Source: Lepiota brunneoincarnata (lineage: Eukaryota > Basidiomycota > Agaricomycetes > Agaricales > Agaricaceae). Taken from it: a stretch of 64,000 bases of DNA. The notes below the pieces were generated by a model that was given only the letters and a program-made list of their open reading frames with translations, searched no databases and was not told the DNA's origin. Below are positions 46,805-58,633 of this stretch, piece after piece; the stretch's first letter is position 1; each line of letters begins with the position of its first letter. The translations under genes and the position numbers were made by a program. The DNA lies in contig JAEBUN010000011.1 of the NCBI GenBank assembly GCA_023014365.1, positions 124,001-188,000 on the forward strand, given 5' to 3'.

Positions 46805-48070
46805 TCAAACACACGGACCTTCAGTTATACTTCTCCACGCAAGGAATAGAACTCCCACAGACGCTGTCTCCAGCACCGTTGCTATGAACGACCCATCAAC
46901 TTTTCGATTGGAGCCCTGATGAACCAAACATCATCAAACGAACTGGTGAGAGAGAGCCAAGTGAACCGACTCACCCGACAAATCACCCTACTCAGCAAAA
47001 ACCATGCCAGCTGCGAAAGCACAAAGAGTGCTGCCGATAAGAGATAGTACCACATTGGTCGTGTCTCATTGAGGACATGCAGAACAATGTATGACATCAA
47101 CCCGAGATAGATGATCGCCGAACTAAACCCGCCCAAAAAGAGTAGAAGGGTTGGTCAGTCCCACGCATTGTGATCGCGAAGTGGATGAACACGAGGTTTC
47201 CATGAACACACATGGAGAAGCAAGGGAGGGAAGGGTGGTGATACTCACACAGCGGGCCAGATGCTTGTCAGGACGAAGAGTGGGATACTCTTGATACGTT
47301 CGGGAGGGCTTGAGAGACCACCGATTGCGTCCGTGATGCCGAGCGCGACATCGAGAGAGATGTAGAGTGTTCCACCAAACAAGATGAGTGAGACGACCGT
47401 GAACGGCTGTGCGTTTGAGGTTGAGCATGAAACAAAGACAAGGAGCGTGTGGATGCGTACGACTATACTGGCCATCGTTCCGTCCTCTACCACTTGTGTC
47501 GCGACGATAGCATTTGCCAGCAGTGCCCAAAAAAGCGCGACTACGACGCCTGCGTGGATGGCGGTGAAAACGACGAGGGCGTTCGAGCCTTGTTCGAGCA
47601 ATGACCCGGTTGTTAAGAGTTGGAGAGGAAGAGAGAGAAGGTATAAGGCCAGGAAGGAGCGCAGCTCAATGCGACCTGGAGGATACAATGTCGGAGAGGA
47701 AGGTCAGGAGGAGCAGAGATTTCGATAACGTACCGACGGCAGCTTTTCTGCGATTGCATAGGAAGACGAGAAGCCCAACGACCAGGATGGAAATGGCGCA
47801 TACGACGATGTTGGCTATGTTAGAGATGGATCCATCGTGGCCCGCCCGTGGAATGCCACATTGTGGATTAACACCGACGGGAGCAGAAGGTGTGTCGGCA
47901 GATATGCCTCGGAGAGTAGATGGGGAATCACGGAGAAGCTAATGGTGAAGATATTATGATAGCGGCGTGAAGCATAGAGGACAAGAACATACCTGACGAT
48001 AGAAAAGATTGCACCAGGGATAGCTGGGTGTTTCCTCGCAGAGAGGCTGAAAGTCGCCAAAGGCCACCAT
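46805..48070 (-). CDS. CHS7: Chitin synthase export chaperone (Chs7)
   Basis: Minus-strand gene with about five introns. It starts at 48070 as MVAFGDFQPLCEETPSYPWC then NLFYRQ. Conserved Chs7 blocks follow: PSAPVGVNPQCGIPRAG, NIANIVVCAISILVVGLLVF, RRKAAVGRIELRSFLALYLL, GSLLEQGSNALVVFTAIHAG, FWALLANAIVATQVVEDGT, TLYISLDVALGI, IKSIPLFVLTSIWPAV, 'MSYIVLHVLNETRPMWYYL', 'ALFVLSQLAWFLLSRVICR' and RKVDGSFIATVLETASV. It ends GPCV at 46805. All features of the seven-helix ER chaperone that licenses chitin synthase III-type enzymes for export are present, so this copy looks functional. A second copy in the same orientation lies 2 kb to the left. Confidence 0.93.
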
Positions 48071-48918
48071 GGTTGGAGAAGAAGTGGTGAACTGGGATCA
48101 AATACCGACACACAAAGCGAGAAAATCAACAATCAGCCAGACTAGCGAGGCGAAAGCAGGTCACTCACAACAAAAGAGTGAAGTAGACTGCCAACACCGT
48201 GCAGCACAGCGCACTGCGTGGAATAAAAAAACGCAGACTTGGCGGTTGCTAACGGCGACGGGGGGGGCCAGTGCTAAATACGACAAACAATCGAATCTCA
48301 CGTGGGATCACTGGCATCAATTAATTATATTCTCCTCTTCATTGCAGGTATGTGTGTGCATACATAGGAAATATGTTGCGTTGGCGAATCTTGTGCAGCC
48401 TACTAGACTCGTCTCGCAGCCAACTGAACAATTTTGCGTAAGCTTTACGCTACAAGATATGAGATGCTATTATGTCGACAAATCGCCACACAGCCGAAGC
48501 GCCCATGGATACATCAAAATGGCAACCAACCTTTATGATTGTGGCGGCTACCACTACTTCCATCAATACCTAAAGTATCTCATTTTTCTGTACTCTGCCG
48601 TTCACCAGCGTCTGCATCGCTGGAGACTGCACAACATTTCTACAACCACTGTGCTATCGACTTTCCAACTGCGTCCTCATCCATCAAGCTTAAGGCCCTA
48701 GGGCCTTTCCCAGTCCACGCCAGCAGAGGGATGAGATGCCGCCCCCGCTCATCTATTAAATACTTACCGCTCTATCGACTCGAGCAGGAGACCAGTTGGC
48801 TTCGGATCAGCGCTCAACGAGACAAATATATTTGATGTGCCTGGTCACGCCCACAGAATTCATACAAATACACACAGCTGTACTCTGCCACACTTTTTAT
48901 GACTAAGTATTATTGGGC
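48071..48918. other. Intergenic
   Basis: Promoter side of the Chs7 gene and 3' flank of the GRGG-repeat gene. An open frame of about 210 codons (48069-48701) has no motif and overlaps the Chs7 start; I do not call it. Confidence 0.5.
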
Positions 48919-49733
48919 TCAGTTGTTGTGAACAATGTTCCCAGCTCCACCACGTCCCGTCGAACCATACTCTCCGGCCGTATGAGCAACCTTCTCAGGA
49001 GCGGGCTGGGGGGTGGTAGTCAAGTTGGCAATCCCACCGCGGCCAGTTGAGTGACTTGTACCATGTGACGAGATAAGGTCAGCACTTTGCCCAAGCCTAT
49101 CCAAAGAGGGAGGAACACACTAGGCAGGCGATCCGCCAGTACCAGCATACATTTTCCTCTCTTCCTCATCGATGACATCAGTAGTGTTTCCGTCACCGGA
49201 GACGATGTTACCGGCACCACCGCGCCCAGTCGAGTGAACAGGGAGACCAGGACCGCGAGAGCGAGAACGGGAGTTGATGTTGCCTAGTCCACCACGACCA
49301 CTAGAATGCTATGTAGTGGGGGTGGGGGGTACTTGGTAAGCATCAGTCGTCAAGCTCGAGAAGCGGCAAGGACGTACGGGTGCATCCTGGCTGGCTGCAA
49401 TGTGGTTGCGGATGATCTCTTCCTCGGTTGCATCAAGGGTCTTGGCGTTTACATCGCGGGAGGGAGAGCGGATATTGCCGGCGCCCCCGCGGCCACTGGA
49501 GTAGGCCTTCGGAGGGGCTGCGATGGGCTCACGGCCACGAGTAATGTCCGGAAGAGTGCCTGACACAGCTTCTGTGCGAGTGCGGGACTCGGAGGTCTGG
49601 CGGATGTTGCCTATGCCGCCGCGACCTGTGGACTAAAGGAGGACGTATGAGCGAGCCGGGAAGGAGAAAGCGCGGGAGAAGAGCCTACATAGGCTTCGCG
49701 GCCTCGGGACTGGGAGCGTTCTTGGGTAGACAT
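48919..49733 (-). CDS. PAR32-like (DUF3602) GRGG-repeat protein
   Basis: Minus-strand gene, four exons. Exon 1 from 49733 encodes MSTQERSQSRGREAY. After the intron comes STGRGGIGNIRQTSESRTRT, then KAYSSGRGGAGNIRSPSRDV and 'DATEEEIIRNHIAASQDAP'. The next exon has HSSGRGGLGNINSRSRSRG, VHSTGRGGAGNIVSGDGN and an acidic EEERKMYAG. The last exon has HSTGRGGIANLTT and GSTGRGGAGNIVHNN. Six (S/T)GRGG-x-(G/A)N repeats define DUF3602; in yeast the family member Par32 is a phosphoprotein that inhibits ammonium transporters downstream of TORC1/Npr1. The protein should be intrinsically disordered. Each of the three introns falls just before a repeat. Ser-rich spacers offer phosphorylation sites. Confidence 0.88.
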
Positions 49734-50375
49734 TGTTAGCGGCGGATATGGAAGAGGGCAGGTTGAAATATAAAAATATCATGAACACATCATATCACGA
49801 CATATCCATCATGTCTTATCTCTTATCTCCAGTCTCTTATCGCTTCACAAATCCTTATAATAACCCCCCTTGGATACAGCCAGTTAACCTCACCTTTCTT
49901 CCCAAGCACAGGGAATTTCGTCGATATGCTGTCCTTGTCCCCCCCATAGTCCCCCGACGATTCGCTCACCGTCCGCGTCAGCTTCGCTCCAAACGTAGTC
50001 AGCCTATCCGTGAACGACGCCCTGCTCGAAGGGCTCTGACTCTGGTTTTTCCGTTCACTGTAGCTTTTCACAATCATGTTCGATGCTACTGGATGAGAGG
50101 GGAGGGGGGGCAGGGGAACAGAGAGATAGGAGAAGAGAGAGTGACAACCCAAAATGTTCTCTCCGACGAGATGGCACCAAATACCCACGGGCGGAACTTG
50201 AGTCAGCTGTGCTCTTCTTTACCACCGCTTGTCACTCCCTGAGTTGCCGCAATGTCACTGCCCATGACGTACCCTGAGGTCTTGTGATTGTGCTGCGTCG
50301 CCGATTTCCCACCACAGTCGAGCTGTAGACGGTCCTGGGCAACGGTCCAAGCGCCTTCAACACCCCAGTGATAAA
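49734..50375. other. Intergenic with one or two possible small minus-strand genes
   Basis: Besides the candidate at 49823-50077, a minus-strand frame at 50203-50448 reads GVIYHWGVEGAWTVAQDRLQ then LDCGGKSATQHNHK and ends KEEHS. It has protein-like composition but no confirmed start. No plus-strand gene is seen. Confidence 0.35.
49823..50077 (-). CDS. Small hypothetical protein
   Basis: 84-codon minus-strand frame: MIVKSYSERKNQSQSPSSRA, SFTDRLTTFGAKLTRTVSES, an acidic SGDYGGDKDS, and a basic end ICEAIRDWR. No domain recognised and no TM segment. A real short gene is plausible given its charged, non-repetitive composition, but nothing else supports it. Confidence 0.35.
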   Translation of the reverse strand: MIVKSYSERKNQSQSPSSRASFTDRLTTFGAKLTRTVSESSGDYGGDKDSISTKFPVLGKKGEVNWLYPRGVIIRICEAIRDWR

Positions 50376-50990
50376 TCACTCCCGTTTCCCAAAAAAATTG
50401 CACAGCTGCATCACCGGTTTTTTTGCCTTGCGCCTCACTTTGGACCATCGCGTACCGGACGACGCGGATTCGACCCTGTCCATTACCGACAATGTCGAGT
50501 CCCCGCGCTGTCGGGAAGAGAATTGCTCGTTTCGTGCTCTTCCACCGGCGGTGCTTGTGGACATCCGTTCATTGATTCTTCACCTGACCCGTGCTATTTC
50601 GTCTGCGGCAAAACCCGCAATTCAGATAGGATCGCTACCGTCGGTTGAATTCAGAATCCTCGTTTGTCGTGCCCCACCTCCCGAGTTCGAGGGTTACTTA
50701 CGCTCAAGTTGCGGTACAGCTGGAGGAATAATTCAGACGATTGGGTCGTCTTCAGTATCCTAGCGCCATCGTCACGATTATCGAACCATGTCTCTGGATG
50801 GAACGCTTGCCAGAACCCTCCTTTTCGGTGAGGGATGCATCTTCTCTGCACGCGCTTCGGGTGTAGAATCAGGGTTTCCTTCCCCTACCTCCCCCACCGC
50901 CCCTAGATCTGCTGCTGACCTGTATCCTATCCTAACCATGCGTTCGGTGGAGCTTTCGACTACCTCTCGAGCGAGGAATGATTAGGTCAA
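50376..50990 (-). other. Possible minus-strand gene, structure unresolved
   Basis: At 50851-50720 the minus strand reads RRCIPHRKGGFWQAFHPETW, FDNRDDGARILKTTQSSELF and LQLYRNLS, followed immediately by a good donor (gtaagtaac). Further along, 50564-50376 reads MSTSTAGGRARNEQFSSRQR, VMDRVESASSGTRWSKVRRK and a terminal CNFFGKRE. These may be exons of one gene or two, but I could not connect them in frame. The plus-strand frame at 50368-50763 overlaps both and is less protein-like. Confidence 0.35.
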
Positions 50991-52139
50991 ATTGAGCAGG
51001 ATGAAAACAACTGTCGCCACGGAGGGGAGATTTGTGAGCTCCCAGTAGATCATAATAAATAACGACACACTCCAATTAGACAACAATCAAACGATAAATT
51101 GCTACCCAATGAGAAGACGACCGTTGCTCGGTCATGAACAATATGAACGTGATAGGTTCAGTGACGTGCGGGCCTCGCTCGCCGAAGGAGTATTTTTAGC
51201 TGTTCTCAATACGGCACAGAGTTACTGTATACGTCCCCCCAACCACACCTGAGACCTGCCAGAATCGGTCCTATGGACAGGAGGTACACAAGAATAGTTA
51301 TAAGAATCAGTTCCGTTTGTACACTCGGTACCCATCACGTGTTTTAGAACCGAGTCTGTCACAATAAAAGGATCTGTTCACGACACAGATCAACTTAAAA
51401 GATCTAGGATCTGTTGTAATGACCGAAATAGGATTGGTTTATTGTCTCTGTGCCTATAATAGATGTTATACGCTAATTAGGTTCTATTCAGCAATGTGTC
51501 CAATATGCAGATTATGTTAACAATTCAGAATCGGCAGAGCGTACAGATTGAGTGGCCCACGAGTGGGTGCGGGAGCGGGCCACTGGTGGAAAGTCGTATA
51601 TGGATAAATTTATGAATCGGTGACTGGCTAAAATATTTATCTAAATCAATGTTTGTGGCTAGGCGTAGTAAAGACGAGGACGCCAAGCGGTTGCCTACAA
51701 GGTTCAAGCTGTAATTGTAGTTGGGGGCATCATTTGGGCCCGGTATTCTGTGAAGAGAGAGCTGTCGTATTTTTTTTAGAACTTGTTGACCATGAACTTT
51801 TCCCAGCATAGGGGGTCGGGTAATGGTACTCTGCTGGGGCTAACATAAGTAGAGGCCTCGCCATCGAGGAGGGCCTGGTCTCCTGCAGCAAATTCAAGTG
51901 GGGGGTGGTGGTCCGGAACGCACCTGCCACTTCATTGATGTCAGTGGTTCGGGTGTTAGTTTGAGTGTTGCCGGCAAGCAGGCGATGGCGAAGGTAATGA
52001 ATGTTGCGTTGGCTAAGTCCAGGTAGAGTGTTTCCAGCGGTGATGTGCTCAATAGGGTAGGAAATACTCGCAAATGATATGGCCATCACCTTACTTCGTC
52101 TCCACCGTCTTCAACCCACTCTCCACTCACCGCTTAAAG
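50991..52139. other. Intergenic
   Basis: AT-rich from 51040 to 51530. A minus-strand frame of about 119 codons at 51730-52089 has no recognised motif and lies in the promoter side of the next gene. I see no supportable gene. Confidence 0.45.
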
Positions 52140-52799
52140 ATGTCTGATCTTTCGAGGCTGCTCGCTACTTCATCTGTCCTCACGAGCTCTTCCGGTTGCT
52201 CTTCATTTAAACGTGATGCCGATACCGCTTTCGCCTCATTTGGTGCCGACTTAGTGGAGGAACTACCGTCAAGGGTGAATGAGGGCGACGATAACTTGGG
52301 CCTCAGAGGAATAGAAGGCCCTGCCAGGTGTGTACATACCTATTTCATTGCTTTATTATAACGCTCCAACCGTATCATCAAGCGCTCGAGAGTCGGTGGG
52401 CGGCAGCCGGCCTGTGGACTTGGAGAGAATCCACCATTGGTTGGATACGCTCTCAACTCCGTTCCAAACGCCTGTATCGCCCGACAATGGTACTAAACCC
52501 GACTCTGAAGAACACACGACGTCCACCCCCGGTGAAGATGCATCAAATGGAATGGAACCTGGAGTATCAGCGACTCCTGCAAGGTAGTGTGGATATTCGG
52601 TTCTTACCGCCATTCGGCTTGCTCAAACGCGCTCTTCAGTGCCCGAGCGGCCGCCCGACATGCCTGTGTTGAGAGGGTTCGTCAGTGGTTGGCTACGGTT
52701 CACGCCCCAGTTGTCCTCCAACCGGCAGATGATGCATTTTCTGATACTTCATTCAATCGTGATATCGACGAAGCATTCACTCTCCACAATGAAGGCTAA
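52140..52799 (+). CDS. Hypothetical protein with two related WL-helix repeats
   Basis: Three exons (52140-52327, 52383-52583, 52640-52799) join in frame to 182 residues. It begins MSDLSRLLATSSVLTSSSGC, then 'DADTAFASFGADLVEELPSR', and GIEGPASARESVGGSRPVDL. Two segments look alike: LERIHHWLDTLSTPFQTPVS in exon 2 and VERVRQWLATVHAPVVLQPA in exon 3, both E-R-(I/V)-x-x-W-L-x-T-(L/V). Each is followed by an acidic stretch. The end is RDIDEAFTLHNEG, echoing the DADTAF segment near the start. Soluble. I do not recognise the family. Confidence 0.65.
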
Positions 52800-53536
52800 G
52801 AATAGCTATCTAGTCTACTCACCGACTTTGAGCTGTAGCATTTCTTAGCAACATTGTAGTTGTCAGATTCCAGGTTACGTCGCTAATACAAGGCGGCCTC
52901 ATCGCACGAGGGATAGATCACTTGAAACACTAGCACAAACCCTCGCAAGTGAGTAGGATTAATTTCTGCGACTCCGGAGGGAATCCTGACGCATACCTTT
53001 TCTAGGCCCTGTCACCGGAGGATGTAAAACGAGATCGGGGTCGGGGATTAGTGAAGTGTAGTAAGGCGCGGGGTTTTTGGGGATTGAGGAGTTGAGGAGT
53101 CAAGTGGGGGGTCACTTCTCTAGCTCGGCGTTCCAGACGCCTCCCAAAAGGCCAAACTGTGCATCCGCCAGACAGCCATTGCCCTCGGGCTCGGCGCAGG
53201 TGGATGAACAGTGATGCTGGCATCGCACTCCCGATGGCTACCGCGTACGTTTTCTCTTTCTATCCTTTTCCCCTCGTCCCTATCGATTTCCAGCACAAAC
53301 AGGAAAATTCTGACCCTATCTACGACACTTCCATACAGGAGAACAGCATGGATCTTCACACCATCTCCACCTCCAATAATAAAAGAAATAAAATTGCGGG
53401 CGTGACCGGTGAAACAATCACGTGGGCTCTGATCCATTGCGAGTGGTCAAGAGGGAGGGGAAGACAGTGTAGATTACAAGGGAATGGGTCCAATATAAGA
53501 GAAATAACTTAAAAAGTGCGCTAAGACTGAACATTG
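52800..53536. other. Intergenic, 3' flank of Tnp2 copy
   Basis: Only short frames. 53525-53541 (ctgaacattgttaccgg) approximately matches the reverse complement of 57397-57413 at the other side of the transposase gene. I see no gene. Confidence 0.45.
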
Positions 53537-56500
53537 TTACCGGAAGGCACCAGGTATTGGGAGCGGGTAAGACAATGGTGAGGAGCACACATGTGGCTTC
53601 CTCACCGCCTGAAACAACACACCACTGGTAATGGGTGGCGCAGGCAGGCCCTGATGTAGCTCAACTGGGGGGCAGTCAAGGACGCTGTATTTCCTGTTTG
53701 AATCATGAGCGAAGAGGCTGGTAAGAGCATCAGTTGAGTCACTGACCTCTATCACGGGTTTCATGATCAAGGTATCATGGTCCCACGGACGAGAAAAGGC
53801 ACCATATATTGTAGCATTTGAGCTCAGGAGAATTTCAGGTTCGTTCTCGGTTCGTTTCGACCAGAGGCCAGCACCAAACTGTGGATAGTTGTTGAGGATA
53901 GGGTGATTTTGTGCTTGTTGGTGGCAATGGACGACGAGATAGAACTGATCAGGCTCCATTCCTGCAAAAGTGAAGATAGAGCGTATCAACGCTGGTTTCA
54001 GCTTTTGGTCAGCCTGAGTGAAATAAAAAATACGACTGTTTCTGCTTGTTGCAGAAAATATGCTGAATTCCTTCCCATTTGCGACACATTGAGAGTGTTC
54101 AATGATTTGGTAGGTATTAATTGGCCTAAAAAGTTGAAGATAGGTGTAAACCTTCTCATCCATCTGAGCTGCCTTTCCATTGCCAACTGTATGAGTCATA
54201 CAAGAAAGGGACTTGGCATCGTTTGTGAGAGGCCCGAGTTGACCGGAGGGAAAGCAGGAATTGAATATTTCAATGGCTTGTTCGACAAGCTCAGGGTCCT
54301 TGGCTCTAATGCGGTGCAAGAGGGTTCGAAGCTTGGACGTTGCGCAAAAAGACTTGACCATTGTCTTCTCTAGCTCCCCTATGCAGGCATTAGAAATGCG
54401 TACAACTTTGGCGGGATATTGAACAAACCTGATTTGAAATTGGTATTTAAATTCTGGAGCATACCGATGAGCCTCTCGAATGGAAACATCCACCATCCAT
54501 GGATGGGGCCAAAAAGACGCAAAAATCGATCCAGATGCAGAGCATTGTGATGAATGGGGTGGAGGTTTATGTCAGGACGAAGCTGACGGATTGATATAAT
54601 GTAGGCGGTCATAAAGTGGAGGTATTGGTCTGCATGGAAGGTGGCGATGGAATGGGAGGTTGCATAGCTGATGGCTATTGAGAGGAGTATGGTACTATGA
54701 ACGACCGCAAGCAAATCCTTGCTTGTGGAGTTGTCCCGTTCATCTGGGCCGGTGGCCCATAGTCTGAGTAGCGACGCCGGGAGGTCGAACTCGATGGACG
54801 CCCTCCATTCATCAGCCTTCGGCTTCCCTTGGGCAGGGGTGCCGAATTTACGTGGTGGACTTGTCTTCCAGGTGGGTCGGCTTGTGGATTGTATATCATT
54901 GTGAATTCGCTGGAGCTCTGGTGTATTCAGGAGAGGGGCTGAGGTATCTAGCGTATCAATTTCCTCATTGGTGGATATTTGTGCGAGGTCTCCGTCAATT
55001 ATGTGAGATTCTGGAGCTACAGCGGGTAATAACTCTTCACTCCCAGGGGCCTAGGTCTACATTAGACAGTAAGAGGGCATGATAGATATTATACTTACGA
55101 GTAATGCCGAAATATAGTCCATCTTTTTCGGCTGACGACTGGGTACTTGATTGAGTACATGATACTCCTGACACAATTCCCGCAGCACAGCAACGGAAAG
55201 CCGGCAGAGCTTTGCAATAGTCGGATTGCGCGCGAGGAGTCGGCGGCCCTTCTGCATGTCCTTTTCCTGAGGCAGAGATGAGTGGAAGTCGTCTTCTTCA
55301 GAGGCCTTGTCTTCCCAATTGGTGCCAATGATGACCCGGAAGTGGTGCCTTACGAGGCCAAGAAATAGGTTGTGCATACCATCAATAATAACGTATCGAA
55401 CAGGGTCCCAATACGGTAAGCGAAGAAGTTCGGACCAACGAATGCCATTCTTCTTGTACAACTTTGCACGGCGGGATTTGCTAGGAGCATCACGCCAAGC
55501 CTCCGCGGCCTTGCGATACTCTTCGATCGTGATAGGCTTCCAGGCATCTGTGGTGCGATCGATGTTGTTCATGTCGTCCTTCAGCAGATGGCACAAAGAA
55601 CAAAAGCGAGTCGCAGAATGACCAGCACATCCAGTAATTTTGCGGGAACCAGGCAAGTCATTGACACTAACAATTACAGCTTCTCACGATCGTCGGCCAG
55701 CAGGACACTCGTAAGTCTTGGTGAACCATGTGCCTTCACGGAAGCAAGTGGTAAGAGTGTCGATCAGAGGTGCGAGGTATGGATTCAGGCCATCAGCGGC
55801 AGGTTGCTTGGGACCAGGGATGATGCCGACGAGATAGATATTCTCTGGTTTGTGACGAAGTTCCGGCGGGAGGCTTAGACAGATCATCGCGAGAACTCCA
55901 GAAGATGTTGCTTTCCCTGCGGCCTTGTTATGAAAAGGGTTGAAACCATCATAGCTGAGGCTCCAAACCGTCCTGATCTCATCCTCTGAATCAACAAAAA
56001 TATTGCCCTCCAAGTCCCGAAACTCTCGAACCACTTGACTCTGGTTGATGTCCCGTACAATGGAATTCTCCCGTAATCCCTGGTTTGTTGAGCGAATGGC
56101 GGCTTCGATCCCCGGGCGGGAATATAGTTCTCCCAGGAACGCGGTGAAGGTCTGCATTGTATATGGATGTATTGGCACCCTAATACTGGTTCTGTCCTTG
56201 ACGCCCAGCTTGCAAAGTCGCGCATCACAGGTCGGTTGTTCAGGGAAACGGACGGAGGTACATCGAGAGGGATATACGTTGACACCATTTTGGAAGACTG
56301 GCGAATAGAGCGAATGGCATGAAGGACAGGCGGCATACGTGGTGACAACGGGATCGAGAAGAAGCATCTTGCGGACGGTTCGAACATCGCCCGGAATGCT
56401 TTCAATTATGTTGATCCGACCTTTGTCAGTGCATGAAGCTTTCATTGCGAGCTTCACCATTTGTAGGCAAAAATTCGCCACAGATCGGGAGCATGCCGCC

Positions 56501-57250
56501 AAAAGATGGAGCACAGCAGCCATGAAGAAGATAATGGCAATTGTTGAGTCCGTTTTAACGAGAGGGTGGTCGAAATGATGGGCTGGAGTTCATCTAAGTA
56601 TAACCGAATCCTGCCACCAAGAAATGTAAGACTTACTGGTGTTATAGGTGTTACGCATGTTCGGCTTGTGTTGGGTCGACTGCTTCAAACTCTCCAGATG
56701 AGGCGCCACTAATGATCGTGCCTCTCGGATAATCTCCAAGCAGGCCTCGATCACCAGCTCGCAGTCAGGTCTTCCAAGTGTTCTTGCTCAGTTTGGAGGT
56801 ACGAGTATGGGTCTGATTTCAGGTGAAGTCGTGGTGACACTGTTGATGGTGGACATCCGTCAAAGTGCTTTAGTTCGCGCTTGAGAGAGCTGACTCTTGT
56901 GTTGGTCGACTGATGAAGTGCTAGCAACTGCGAAAAATGTGTTGGATCCATCATGGAAGGGTCCCGAGGGTTGGGCGGAGATGAATAGGAGGGATTCGTT
57001 GTCACCGGAGGGCTCGGGAGTTCCTGAGCTTCTTGGTGCAGGACATGCAATGATCGGGAAATAGCTTTACCATTGCAGCGGTTGCAATGACACAAGACGA
57101 GGGCTGATGTGTTGGCTCTCCCCATGAAGGCGCGATGGGTCAAATAGGAAGAGAATACCAATGACGGGGAAGGACTGGTGGCGCTGCGAAACAGAGGGTT
57201 GACCACCACAGTCCTTCATAAAGGAGGACGCGAGCCCTATGCTACAATTG
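53537..57250 (-). pseudogene. Tnp2-family (CACTA/EnSpm-type) transposase, disrupted
   Basis: Minus-strand coding sequence in the order typical of Agaricomycete Tnp2 proteins. It has an N-terminal cysteine motif, CHCNRCNGKAISRSLHVLHQ (near 57100), and ACPSCHSLYSPVF. Then come VWSLSYDGFNPFHNKAAGKA, IYLVGIIPGPKQPAADGLNP, NDLPGSRKITGCAGHSATRF, NGIRWSELLRLPYWDPVRYV and IDGMHNLFLGLVRHHF. After an intron follow LRPDINLHPIHHNALHLDRF, FGPIHGWWMFPFERLIGMLQ and ELEKTMVKSFC. A TGA at 55684-55686 interrupts the frame between RRS and EAVIVSVNDLPG; both sides are in the same frame, so one base change made it. Near 56755 the frame also changes without a clear intron. Otherwise the ~3.7-kb gene is well kept, so inactivation looks recent. 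Confidence 0.8.
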
Positions 57251-58633
57251 GGCATGGTTGTCCTCCAGATTGGAGACATTGTACTTTGAAACCATGATCG
57301 TTACAGCCGAGCTTTAATAAAGACCAATACCGCCACTGTACGCGTTACCATAGAACAAGGGAGGAATGGAAAGACCCATATATAAAAAAGCTGAAGCCGC
57401 CGTAACGATGTTCAGCGGGAGGACAGGACTATCTTACATTTGCTGTAGGGGGTGTAGTCAGCGGTTCATTTGTGTACCCAACAACAACACACGTACAGAT
57501 ACTTTCTTTTCATCCGCGCCCGCCGCCGACTATCCCAGAAGAAAACGGCTCCCTTAAGCGCACCTTCCCAGTCGTCATGAATAAGACAATGTGTTTGGAT
57601 AGTCCAATACACAGAATCTTCCTCATACGTGGAACGGCAGTGTTCGGATAATCCAAGACACTGTTGTTCGTTCGGAGTGCTACGATGGGATGAGAAGGCA
57701 AGATGCAGAGTGGGCACTCGCCACGCTTTGGCACTCACGTGCCAGGAAATCTGTTTAGGACAGAGCGGCGTGCGGTGATAAACATGACAATACACACCCC
57801 AATCACAACGATACAACCCACTCAGACTTACCTCACTCGATCCCCATCCACCGTGAGCTGGAATATCCAGTCACACATATTCCCTGATAAACTGTCGCTG
57901 GTTTAACCGCACAGTCAATCGTCGACATTTTGGGGGCCAGTCTGCCCCGTCAATAGGGAAACAAGCTATGTGCATGCAGCAAATGCGCCAGAATTCACGA
58001 GAATTGACATGCCAGCAGGGTTATATGATGCTACGAAAACACCGGGATGTGGCCCAAGAATGCCGACTCTGCTCCGCCGCATGAACGAATCCTCAGACCT
58101 CAAAGAGCCTGTCCTTCAATGGGCTAGTAGTTAACGCTGGAGGTGTGGTTTGGTTATTGATGTAAGAATCACTATCTCTGACGTGTAGGATGAATCTTCG
58201 GACCTCAGATATATGACCGTTCATCCTCAAAGGTGACACCTATAAAGCGAAAGTCACAAACCGTGCCTGCCTGCTCCCTTAGAGCCCCTTCCTCTCCCGA
58301 GTGGGTGATTGCTATCATTTCTTTTTCCAGTAAAGGCCTAATATCAGTCGCCATTAGCGCATACGACAACCATGGCAACACCATTTGTAAGTCGTCTAAC
58401 TACTCCACTCACTTAACCGCCCACTCATTCACCCGCTCATTGTGTACTGGAAGCTCCAGGTACAGATTCCCTTCGTAGTGGCTTAACTCCACAGTCAATC
58501 ATTGATCACTTTATGAGGACACATTCCGTCACTTTGTACAATAGGGTACCATCAACATTGTCACATACGTTATATCAGGACAACGCTATCTAAGAGACAG
58601 GGAAGTTCAGCTGGATTAAGGGAAGCTTGTGTG
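57251..58633. other. Intergenic with diverged direct repeats
   Basis: 57853-57925 (gagctggaatatccag ... attccct ... ttaaccgcacagtcaatc) is echoed at 58445-58505 (gtactggaagctccag ... attccct ... ttaactccacagtcaatc). atgaatcctcagacctca near 58084 is echoed at 58190 and again near 60800. I see no gene; the repeats flank the F-box gene's 3' side. Confidence 0.5.

Noticed and set aside
48069..48701. 210-codon plus-strand frame
   Set aside because: It overlaps the Chs7 start on the opposite strand and has no motif or protein-like composition.
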